DNA from: Serripes groenlandicus
Lineage: Eukaryota > Mollusca > Bivalvia > Cardiida > Cardiidae
Direction of reading: 5' to 3'
DNA length: 64,000 nt
Assembly (NCBI GenBank): GCA_031761405.1
Contig: JASEVX010000010.1
Location: forward strand, 14,503,800-14,567,799
Numbering within the stretch: the first letter of the stretch is position 1; each line of letters starts with the position of its first letter. Shown here one piece after another: positions 55,299 to 64,000 of the stretch. Position numbers and translations under genes: made by a program. The notes under the pieces were generated by a model. That model was not told the origin of the DNA. It saw only the letters and a list, made by a program, of their open reading frames with translations, and searched no databases.

Positions 55299-57640
55299 TT
55301 AAAAATACACTGTGCTGATACAGGGTTTTGAGTATTTCCTCCTTCGTCGGACGAAAACCGCGATCAATGGCGTCAGAAACGAGAGAAATGGTCTCATCAA
55401 GCTGTTGTTCGACTTTCCAGTCAATTGTGGGGAACTTTTCTGAAGGCGCAACATCATCATCTGCAGAATGAGATGTGTCTCCAGCGATCCAATAAGGCTG
55501 ACATCCGCAGTAGCGGCATGGCAAATAACTTTTACCACATCTCCAAAGAGACTCGGCATCCGGGAAAGGGCGTCGGCGTCAGCATTTTGTGCACCAGGCC
55601 TATAAGAAATGCTGAAATTGTAATTGGAAAGAGCTGCAACCCATCTATGACCAGTTGCATCCAGCTTTGCAGTTGTCATGACATATAGTAAGGGGTTGTT
55701 ATCCGTTACGACTTCAAATGACGTACCATAAAGATAGTCATGAAGTTTGTCCGTTACTGCCCATTTCAACGCAAGGAATTCCAGTTTATGTGCAGGATAA
55801 TTCCTCTCACTTGATCTTAAACCTCGACTTGCGTAGGCTATGACGCGATCTTTTCCGTCATGGTTTTGGTATAGAACAGCTCCAAGTCCTAGGCCGCTGG
55901 CGTCAGTATGTAACTTAAACGGTAAGTCATAATTAGCAATGGCAAGTATAGGAGGTTCTGAAAGTTTCTGTTTCAGCGTATTAAATGCTAACTCCTGCTG
56001 ATCACCCCAAATCCAAGGTGTTGCCTGTTTGCATTTTTTCTTCCTCCGACAGCCATCTTTGATCTTGTTCAGACCGTGACCCTCGAGCAAAATGTTGAGA
56101 GGCTTTGCTACCTTTGCGAAGTCTTTTACAAAACGACGGTAGTACCCTGCAAAGCCAAGAAAAGACCGCACCGCCTTAACATTCCTAGGGGTTGGCCAAT
56201 TCTTAATTACTTCGGTCTTTGCAGGATCTGCTTCAATACCATTTTGTGATACAACATGCCCTAGATAAGAAATATACGACTTGAAAGATTCGCATTTCGA
56301 GGGTTTGAGCTTCAGGTTGTGAGTAGCTAGTCGACTACAAACAGATTCTATGCGCTCTATGTGCTCTTCAAATGTTCTGGAAAAAATAAGGATGTCGTCT
56401 ATGAATATTAGACATTCTTTCAGTAGTAAATCGCCCATGCATTTCTCCATAAGACGTTGAAATGTGGCTGGGGCATTACAAAGTCCAAAACTCATCCTAT
56501 TGCACTCGTAAAATCCGAGATTACCAACAGAAAATGCCGTTTTGTGTTTGTCTCCTTCCTCTACGTCTACTTGCCAATAAGACGAACGGAGATCCAATTT
56601 TGAAAAATATTTCGCTCCATACAGGACGTCGACTGCGACTTAATTTTCTGTGGTCAATGCAGAAACGGAGCGAGTTATCTTTCTTGCGGACTAGAACAAC
56701 ATTGGAAGAGTAGGGACTATCAGACTCGCGAATAGCACCACAATCTAACATTTCCCGCAAGTGTTGTCTGACCTCCTCGTACATTGCTGGGGGAATATTT
56801 CGATAGGGGTCCTTAAAAGGGATATCATCGTCAAGTACGATTTTATGCTTGACTAAACCAGTCCGTCCGATATCGGTGGTACCTGTTGAAAAAACATGTT
56901 TCCATTTACCAATGACTGTCTTCAAACGAAAGAGTTGTTCGGGTGAAAGGTTGTCACTCTCTATAGACACACCAATTTCGTCCGCAACTTTTGATAGATT
57001 ATCAGACTGGCTTCCCTTACCATCCGACTTTAAACATGAAGTCAGGTTATCAACCACATTTACTTCATTTAAATGACAAATAAGAGACTTAGGACGAATA
57101 TAAATTGGTTTCGCTGTCATATTACATATGTGCACAGGCACCTTAACACAATCTCCTGTTGCTGGTAGTTTGACAACATGTGGTTTCACAATGAAACCAG
57201 TAGTCGAATCAATACAGTTTTCGGTTACAACGGACCCAGCAAGATTATTGCAACCGCGGGTAATACCATTTAGATTCAAGGACTCGTATGGTCCAACAGT
57301 AATGACGCGCTTGTTCGTGGCACGTACCACAAACGGATGACAGGTACAGGAACTTCTAAATCGGCTAAAACAGGGATACGAATATAAGTCTCAATATACC
57401 CATTTACTGCTAGCAAAGATCCATCTGCAATTGAAATGTCTATACCCAAGTTACTAATGTCCAGTAGTGGTGGTTTGTTAGCAAGAGCTTTGTAAAACAA
57501 GTTGGATACAGTGGTTACCATCGCTCCACTATCAATTAATGCGTTAACACGAACATTGTTGAAAAATATCTCATGCGTGTTGCTAGGGCCAACAAGTCTA
57601 TCCTTAAGGTTTTGGCCTTTCTTAATATCACCAACCCCCG
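55299..57640 (-). pseudogene. Gypsy protease, reverse transcriptase and RNase H, frameshifted
   Basis: Protease near 57535-57400 (NALIDSGAMVTTVS, Asp in DSGA). Reverse transcriptase starts in another frame (KHKIVLDDDIPFKDPYRNIP, NVVLVRKKDNSLRFCIDHRK). About ten residues are missing near 56640 with a frame change, then YFSKLDLRSSYWQV, TAFSVGNLGFYECNRMSFGL and the catalytic FIDDILIFS. The connection domain and RNase H follow (FKLHTDASGLGLGAVL, AHKLEFLALKWAV, TDNNPLLYV, ADALSR). Another frame change lies near 55505. The protein is unlikely to be made in this copy. Protease sits at -1 relative to gag. Confidence 0.9.
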
Positions 57641-57664
57641 ATCGACCATTGTCAGAGGTGGTTG

Positions 57665-58777
57665 TCAGTTTGACGCTTGGTGTTTTCCGTCATGTGATTG
57701 CTGGGTCTGATCCGGATTACCACGCCATCTATTTTTACAGCGAGGCCTATTACCCTGGTCGTAATTACGCTGCCCAGCGCCGTTCTGGTTATGTTCGTTC
57801 TGGTTATATCCGCTCTGGTTATGTCCGTTCTGGTCATCTGGTGTATGTCTGCTTCTCGATCCAGAAGAAGTTGTTCCAATAGTGTCCAGTTTACTCATGA
57901 TTCTGGTCAACTTATCGTCCAAAGTCTGATTAAGACGCTTTTCCATGGACTCCATCTGATTCTGGAACTTAGAATCGAGCTTCTTTTCCATGGATTGAAG
58001 TCTCTCCTCAAATGCATCCTGATGTACAAGAGTAACCGGGTTATGTTGAGCATGTTTGATACTACCCGTAGTCAAAGAAATCTCCTTTTCAACTTGTCGT
58101 ATCTCCCGAAGGAGAGTGTTAAAGTCTGCAATGGAGTCGTACTTATGCCTAGTCTGGCTCTTTAACTTTTCGGAACACAAACCGGTCCAAAACTTGTGTC
58201 GCAACAGGTCGTTCTTGGCATTCCGATGTACATGACCATTTTCAATGGCAGTTAGTAGAATGCCTTCAAGTCTACAACCGAAAGAAGTAACGCCTTCCGT
58301 AGAATTCTGCGATGAGTTAAAGAACTCCTGCATTACCATTCCTTTGGAAGATACATCGCCAAACATAACGTCAAGCTTACAAAGAATATCATCTACAGAT
58401 GCCTTCTCTCCTAAAGAAACAAGCATCTTCCTAGCAGTACCTCTAAGTGAACGTCTCATTGCCTGCACCAGTTGGCTAGGAGATATTTCATGGTCGTTGA
58501 TAAGACAATTGACTTCAAATCTCCATTCCTGGAAGGAAACATCACCTTTTGGTGGTGGATCATCGCCTGAAAACCCTGGCATCTTAGGAATAGATGTGGA
58601 GGACGTATGAACAAAGCTGTGTTCTGGTGCTGAAAAGGCTAATGAATCTGCAACAGTTTTCCGTCTGCTAGGAGTAGAGGTCAACGGTTCAACTCTGTAC
58701 TTCTTCCGTAAAATAGCTAGCATCGCCTCCTCTGTCATTTCCTCCTTTGCTACCTTACTATCTGGTGAAGTAGCCAT
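57665..58777 (-). CDS. Gypsy gag, intact 370-codon frame without a zinc knuckle
   Basis: MATSPDSKVAKEEMTEEAML start at 58777. A capsid-like helical domain spans about residues 65-220 (FSGDDPPPKG, SFQEWRFEVNCLI, RRSLRGTARKMLVSLG, GVTSFGCRLEGILL), followed by a coiled-coil stretch (QSMEKKLDSKFQNQMESMEK) and a tail of NQNGHNQSGYNQNEHNQ-type repeats, ending HQASN. Gypsy gag proteins usually end in CCHC knuckles; none is seen here, only a basic RPRCKNRWRGN segment. The stop is at 57665 and pol follows in the -1 frame, so a frameshift mechanism would have been needed; no strong slippery site stands out. Confidence 0.85.
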   Translation of the reverse strand: MATSPDSKVAKEEMTEEAMLAILRKKYRVEPLTSTPSRRKTVADSLAFSAPEHSFVHTSSTSIPKMPGFSGDDPPPKGDVSFQEWRFEVNCLINDHEISPSQLVQAMRRSLRGTARKMLVSLGEKASVDDILCKLDVMFGDVSSKGMVMQEFFNSSQNSTEGVTSFGCRLEGILLTAIENGHVHRNAKNDLLRHKFWTGLCSEKLKSQTRHKYDSIADFNTLLREIRQVEKEISLTTGSIKHAQHNPVTLVHQDAFEERLQSMEKKLDSKFQNQMESMEKRLNQTLDDKLTRIMSKLDTIGTTSSGSRSRHTPDDQNGHNQSGYNQNEHNQNGAGQRNYDQGNRPRCKNRWRGNPDQTQQSHDGKHQASN

Positions 58778-60546
58778 CGCTGATCACTGTACAATCTGAT
58801 CTAAGTAAATGGGGAATGTGAAAAAAAACAAGTTTATCACTGCTTTTCACTAAGTCAAAATGTCACTTTTGCTAAAATAACTGACAATAGGCATACAATA
58901 TAGGTACATATAATCTCAATCGTCACTTGTGTTGATAAACACAATCAATATATATAAAGCTATGGTGTAAATGGGGCTTAGGGTTTTCACACAATAGTCG
59001 TAATTAAGGAGTTAAGGATCACTCCATTGTAAAGGGTCACACAATGGTAAAGGGTCAGTTTTTACACTGAAAATAAGCGCAAATTGGTTACAACTAGGTA
59101 ATATACACAATATAAGTAATATGCAAAATATGGGTAATATGCATAATATGCACGATACATTTAAGCTCGCTTAAAACAAAGCACAAACTATTCTCAGCAC
59201 TATTTATGGAGAGTAATTTGGAATACACCTATTCAGGTTTAAAGGTCAGCTTTACCCGAGTCACGTGTACACTATCGTACCTCTGTAGTAAATATAGTTA
59301 CTCAACCGGAACCTTATCTTACAAAGTCTAACTACATAGGGTAAACATCTACACTATAAATCAATACCTCGGTAAACTATAAACCATTACTACCGTATCT
59401 TCTAAGTTTAAACTAGAACTGCTGCTACACTATCACTTCGATCATATTCCGTGCAAATATAGTAACTAAAGTACCTAATTAAACATGTTATTAATCAATG
59501 TTTACAGTCTACCGTTGAAACATGGGCTCATCCTGCAATAGGAAATTTGCGAAAGAAAATTTTAATATTAGCTTATCTAAAGCTTACCCTTATCGGTAAC
59601 CGACAGGTTGATGTGGCAACGTCCTTACTGTAGCTACCTTAGAAGGCTAGACATTTTGAGTCTGCCGAAATACCTGTAAATGCCTGCAAATTTGTTTCAC
59701 TCTCACAACATATCACACATCATGTATTGCAGTGCAGGTGAGGGTAAAGTGAACGAAATATGTAAAATGTGCGAAGTGAGGGACATAATTAAAGCACAGA
59801 GTAGGAAACATGTAGCTGAGAAAAGAAGAAGAAAGAAAAAAATAACGTACTAAACGTACAAATTAAGACTTATATATCCTGATAGATAGGTTGTTGAACA
59901 ATAATACAGCATTTATCTACAAGAAAAAACAAACATGATCATGGCTTTATCGTTCGAAATTGGTCAAGTTCGTTCAAAGTCAGGTACTAAACAAACATAG
60001 GACACATCTTGCCGTGTTTGCACGAATACCTGATATTGTACTATTTATATAAGCGTCATTCGCATTCAAACCATGATGTTAACGGGTTTTTCCTTTTACA
60101 TCATAAGGCATATACATATTATTATACCAATCCTTATTTACAAAACTAACACTGTTCACAAAACATACAAAAAACACTGTGTACCAAAAAAAAAAAACTT
60201 TGTACTTTGCACTCCCGGCACGTCTTCCCCCGTCTTTCCAACACTACAAATATTTCTCCGCACTGATCCTCTGTTGGGTTCAACAGTCCGCGAATAGTGA
60301 GATGATCAGTGGACTATAAAACAACAGTGATGAGTAGCATGAAAATGATTCCTCCCTAAAGAAGGGTCCCTGCCACAGTGATGCGGCAGTAGTTCTAGGA
60401 TATGTTGAAATGCGTCGAATCCGGCGCTGACATCCAGTAGAAAGTGTTATCGCAATAATTATAATGCGCTACAAAAACTCGGATCCAAGTAAGTAAATTG
60501 CCATGGCTAGTGATGGATCCATATCCTGACTCCTATTGGCACGACA
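58778..60546 (-). other. Long untranslated leader of the LTR element
   Basis: About 1.77 kb between the primer-binding site and gag with no frame that I can support. AT-rich; it includes tandem-like 'gggtaatatgcaaaatat' words at 59098-59150. Confidence 0.6.
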
Positions 60547-60564
60547 GTCTCGTCGTGGTCGCCA
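60547..60564 (-). promoter_or_regulatory. Candidate primer-binding site of the LTR element
   Basis: One base inside the 5' LTR the element strand reads TGGCGACCACGACGAGAC. It begins with TGG, complementary to the CCA end of a tRNA, as expected; the tRNA was not identified. Confidence 0.7.
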
Positions 60565-60565
60565 T

Positions 60566-61046
60566 TGCAACCCAGGTCCAGGGGAATTAAGACTAATACT
60601 CCTTGGTGGGTTGTATAATTTTACTGTCGTGGTTGAATATATACAAATGGAGTCTGTAATGAAATATAGAATGAATAAAGTGATGGATATAACAAGTTGA
60701 ATTCTAAATACAATTATCATTAACAGAAAAGGAGCAAGCGAATATAAACATATATAACAAAAGTAGTAGAAAAGACACGTACCAGGATAATCGAGTTTCA
60801 TAGAAAATAGAGAAAAGTAAAGCTCTCCGTATATCATTCCTCGTCCTTTCGGAATTAACATAAGAATGTCTAAGTGTATGAAGAAGAGCGGGAAAAAAGG
60901 GATTGTTAGAGTGCATGCTGGGATATGTTAGGTGATATCTGCTCACTAACATTCACTGATTCTCATTGTAATCACACAAGCCCAGCTAATTATGCATGAG
61001 CAGTGTACATGTAGGAAAAATACTCTCTACATGTACCTTGGTTACA
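60566..61046 (-). repeat. 5' LTR
   Basis: 481 bp. Differs from 53095-53575 at about six positions (for example 'gaattctaa' against 'gaattataa', 'aaaatagag' against 'aaaacagag'), suggesting fairly recent insertion. Confidence 0.95.
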
Positions 61047-61206
61047 GTTACACTGGCCTCGGATATTATTTTAACTGAAAAGGACGATCAATTCTGTTTT
61101 TGTATCGACAAAGCTTCATTTCAAGGTAAGATATTGATTATATCAATAATTTGCTTAAGAATATAACTTCATTTCTAAATTATTTGTTAGTATCTGTTGG
61201 GAACTA

Positions 61207-61334
61207 TTCCACGATGCTTTCGTCACATCGCGTGACGTCACATGGTGTGTATTGTTTTTGTCTGTATCTGTTCCACGATGCTTTCGTCACATCGCGTGAC
61301 GTCACATCGTGTGTATCGTTTTTGTCTGTATCTA
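61207..61334. repeat. 64-bp tandem duplication with two TGACGTCA sites
   Basis: Two near-identical units each carry 'ttccacgatgctttcgtcac' and the palindrome TGACGTCA (61233-61240 and 61297-61304), the consensus CRE for CREB/ATF factors. No downstream gene start is identified. Confidence 0.7.
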
Positions 61335-61870
61335 TTTTAAGCCGAAGCCGTCTTGTCAAATGTTAACCCAACTAAAGAAAATAGCTAAACTATCATATCA
61401 TCGCCTGTCTAGTTGTATTGACTTTAAGACGTTTATCTATATATTGCAGTAAATGTAGCAAACAAACACAACTACCGTCAATTTCAAATTATTTGCCTTC
61501 AATTTACATTTTTTTCTTCACATTGTACAGTTTAACAGTTTATGTCAATGACCTAGTCTTTGTCAAATCATGAAAGTATGACCAGAATCAGTTCACCCTG
61601 GTTTTGGGGTATACATAGTAAATGTCTTAAAGCCATATATCCTAGCTCCAACCTGAACGAGAGGAAAACACTTTCATGCCTTCAAACGAGTCCATTGTTT
61701 TTAAGAAATGATGTCATATGTGGACTATCAGTAAAACACATAACTTTTCTTTTAACAGGTTGAATTTCTAGTAGTTTCATCTTTTTTTTTATCCAAAATG
61801 TGTTTATTGATCAAACTCAAATGAGTCCATTGTTTTAAAGGAATGAGGTCATATGTGGGCTATCAGTAAA
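61335..61870. other. No gene seen
   Basis: The 67-codon + frame at 61560 has no recognisable domain. The phrase 'aatgatgtcatatgtggact' with 'atcagtaaaacacataactt' near 61709-61746 is repeated near 61842-61885. Confidence 0.4.
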
Positions 61871-61885
61871 GCACATAACTTTTCT

Positions 61886-62411
61886 TTGCTATATACAGTT
61901 AGTATATGGAAAGGTCTAGAAGCCAATTTATTTTCAAGGTCATAGGTTAAAGGTCAAGGTCAAAATTGGACTTTGACTATTTCCCATATCAACAACCTTG
62001 TGACCACTCTACACTGAAGATCCTTCGACCGATCTTAACCAAACTTGGTATACAGTTAGTATATTGCAAGGTCTAACAGCCTATTTATTGTCAAGGTCAT
62101 ATGTTAAAGGTCAAGGTCAAAATTTGACTGACTGTTTTCTTGAATACCGAGGGGATGCATCCGCTTAGGTCATAGGTTAAAGGTCAAGGTCAAAATTGGA
62201 CTGACTATTTCCTATATCGACAACCTTGTGACTACTCTACACTAAAGATCCTTCGACCGATCTTAACCATACTTGGTATACAGTTAGTATATTGCAAGGT
62301 CTAGCAGCCTATTTATTGTCAAGGTCATATGTTAAAGGTCAAGGTCAAAATTTGACTGACTATTTTCTTGAATACCGAGGGGATGCATCCGCTTTGCGGT
62401 GCCCTTGTTTT
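61886..62411. repeat. Dispersed repeat with 'aaaggtcaaggtcaaaatt' modules
   Basis: The block 'tatacagttagtatattgca' plus 'aggtcaaggtcaaaat' and 'gatccttcgaccgatcttaa' occurs three times, starting near 61895, 62050 and 62280. It ends 'gaggggatgcatccgctttg' and 'cggtgcccttgttt'. Confidence 0.8.
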
Positions 62412-62880
62412 AAATACTCTGCATGTATGTATTCAAACCACATTTACAAAAGATTCAACATCTATTGACAGCACTATTTTCATACTTGGGAGCACAACAT
62501 CCAATGATGTCATAGAACCCTTCAAATTGAAGAGCAAATGCAAAATAAAAAGCCTTTTACGGTCACCAATTTAGGTCCGTCTATGAAACAGGGCAATGTA
62601 CACTAACTATATCAAACTAAAATAAGATTAAATTCAACAAACACTCGAAATACTTTTTATTCAAATAAATATGTATAAACATTTTGGTTGAAAAATAAAG
62701 AAAACTTAAAGGCAGTTCATAATTAATGTCAGTTATAACTTATAAGTCACCCAGTGACCTCACATAAGTGTTCTGTCCTCTGATATAACTGAAATACCAC
62801 AGAAATGTATCTCTTTTCTGTTTTCTATGTAATCTATACAATACAAATGGTAAAATTTAAACTAGTATACATTCATTGTA
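62412..62880. other. No gene seen
   Basis: AT-rich sequence; the 68-codon + frame beginning at 62368 starts in the preceding repeat and has no recognisable domain. Confidence 0.4.
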
Positions 62881-62889
62881 ACAAAAACA

Positions 62890-63466
62890 AGATGTGTTTG
62901 TGAAACACTGATGCCCCCCAATGGCAACATCTAGGTCAAAGGTCAAGGTCGCCAGGTCAAAAATGTTGGTACTGACAGAAAGGTCATGTCACAAGGAATA
63001 CACATGTGAAATATGGTAGCCGTACCTGTTATGGTTCAAAAGTAGTGGTCAAGGTTAAAGTTTTTTTCGAGAATGGCAACATCTAGGTCAAAGGTCAAGG
63101 TCGCAAGGTGAAAAAGTTTGGTACTGACAGAAAGGTCATGTCACAAGGTATACACATGTGAAATATGGTAGCCGTACCAGTTATGGTTCAAAAGTAGTGG
63201 TCAAGGTTAAAGTTTTTTTCGTGCAGACAGGCCAAAAACTACATCTAGGTCAAAGGTCAAGGTCGCAAGGTCAAAAATGTTGGTACTGACAGAAAGGTCA
63301 TGTCACAAGGAATACACATGTGAAATATGGTAGCCGTACCTGTTATGGTTCAAAAGCAGTGGTCAAGGTTAAAGTTTTTTTTGTGCAGACAGACAGGCCA
63401 AAAACTATATGCCCCCCGAATCGGAGATTCCGGGGGGGGGGGGGGGGGGGGGGGGGGGGCATAAAA
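62890..63466. repeat. Tandem repeat of ~155-160 bp ending in a 28-G run
   Basis: Opens with 'aacaagatgtgtttgtgaaa' and 'tgccccccaatgg'. Three units carry 'acatctaggtcaaaggtcaa' and 'gttggtactgacagaaaggt' at about 62930, 63080 and 63240. The end is a hairpin-like 'gccccccgaatcggagattc' followed by a C and 28 consecutive G (63432-63459). Confidence 0.8.
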
Positions 63467-63533
63467 ATCTTATACTTTACTGACTGGTAATAAAATTACA
63501 CATATTTTCATGAACTGCTGCTCAAAGTAAAAC

Positions 63534-63606
63534 CCTATACTGTAGTTTAATGGTAGAACACCAGTCCTGGTCTAACAAGAGTTCTGAGTTCAAATCCCAG
63601 CAGGTA
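63534..63606 (+). tRNA. tRNA-like sequence, probably a pseudogene or SINE head
   Basis: A-box-like 'tagtttaatggtagaac' and B-box-like 'gagttcaaatccc' occur at tRNA-like spacing, and a T-arm (CTGAG/CCCAG around TTCAAAT) can be drawn. The acceptor arm pairs poorly and a normal anticodon arm is not obvious ('accagtcctggt' folds on itself), so a functional tRNA is unlikely. Confidence 0.35.
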
Positions 63607-64000
63607 CATGATTTGAAAGAAGCAACTAAACTTAACTTTATACATGAAACAATTCTGTTGTGGGGAGTTGTCTTAATTAAACACTTATTACATTTTTGTC
63701 CAGGCTTCTAGTGAAAATATTTTACTCCCTGTACCCTTTTCAAAAGCTTTTATAATTGCGTAACATTGATAACTCTGAGAATCTGTACATGTTCACGGTC
63801 TAATCAGATCTTTTACTATCTAATTTTTTTTTCAAACAACATATTTCATGTACATGTATACATAATCAGTTGTTGACACTTAGTCTGGTACTTATTAACA
63901 AATAACCTGATGCTGTTTCATGTTTTACAAATTAAAAAACAGAAAAGGGTTCTGTTCAAAGGGAAATGTTGTTGAATAGGAACATAATTATGATATATTG

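Larger units (their letters stand above)
53095..61046 (-). mobile_element. Gypsy-type LTR retrotransposon, complete structure, disabled
   Basis: Two 481-bp LTRs (53095-53575 and 60566-61046) in direct orientation begin TGTAACCCAGG or TGCAACCCAGG and end TTGGTTACA. By eye they differ at about six sites. A 4-bp duplication GTTA flanks the element (53091-53094, 61047-61050). Coding is on the minus strand with order gag, protease, reverse transcriptase, RNase H, integrase, which is the Gypsy order. No envelope-like frame is seen. Pol is broken by frame changes near 57325, 56640 (with a small deletion), 55505 and 55300, and the integrase lacks its catalytic glutamate. Confidence 0.95.

Overview
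The window looks like nuclear DNA of a bivalve mollusc or a close relative. It is AT-rich, has spliced eukaryotic reading frames and no operons, and is packed with transposable elements of molluscan type: tRNA-headed SINEs, dispersed repeats opening with a 'gaccatgatggtcc'/'ggccaagatggcc' palindrome and carrying 'aaggtcaaggtc' modules, arrays of ~160-170 bp units, a Helentron, LINEs with a RNase H domain, and a Gypsy-type LTR element. The organism call is inference from repeat style. No single-copy host gene is recognised with confidence.

Layout. 1-8.3 kb (+): decayed fragments of a repeated uncharacterised protein family (3-718), then a series of short candidate exons mostly joined in phase 1 (3321-6291), and a frameshifted exon resembling the C-terminal P2X7-receptor-like domain (7959-8238), with two SINEs and a ~165-bp tandem array between them. 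8.35-9.72 kb: dispersed repeat. 10.9-16.9 kb (-): a broken MULE-transposase-like gene of several exons. One exon is split by a 3.2-kb element (13516-16701) with ~0.5-kb inverted termini and a 5-bp target duplication, and that element carries a decayed C2H2 zinc-finger exon, a SINE and a repeat. 17.0-20.25 kb: two tandem-array elements. 20.5-22.4 kb (-): a 5'-truncated LINE. 24.3-30.4 kb (+): a SINE and an old, nonsense-ridden LINE of the I/Nimb kind. 31.0 kb: a SINE. 32.6-33.65 kb (-): tyrosine-recombinase (DIRS-like) remnant with a nearby inverted repeat.

34.4-48.2 kb (-): a large Helentron gene with a Ulp1-like cysteine protease region, a coding 69-bp repeat array, HUH Rep, PIF1-like helicase (Walker A region deleted) and a C-terminal endonuclease. 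A 6.1-kb, nearly intact LINE (37592-43738) sits inside it, flanked by a 14-bp duplication. 51.4-52.5 kb (-): an unrecognised coiled-coil protein gene. 53.1-61.05 kb (-): a complete but disabled Gypsy-type element between two 481-bp LTRs with a 4-bp duplication. 61.2-64 kb: tandem repeats, a 28-G run and a tRNA-like sequence.

How the parts relate. Most of the window is explained by repeated insertion. The order can be read from target duplications: MULE gene, then TIR element, then SINE; and Helentron, then LINE. The SINEs are modular. One family's head occurs with two different 3' tails. One tail matches the 3' end of the nearly intact LINE in this same window, the expected mark of SINE-LINE partnership; the other is shared with a second SINE family.
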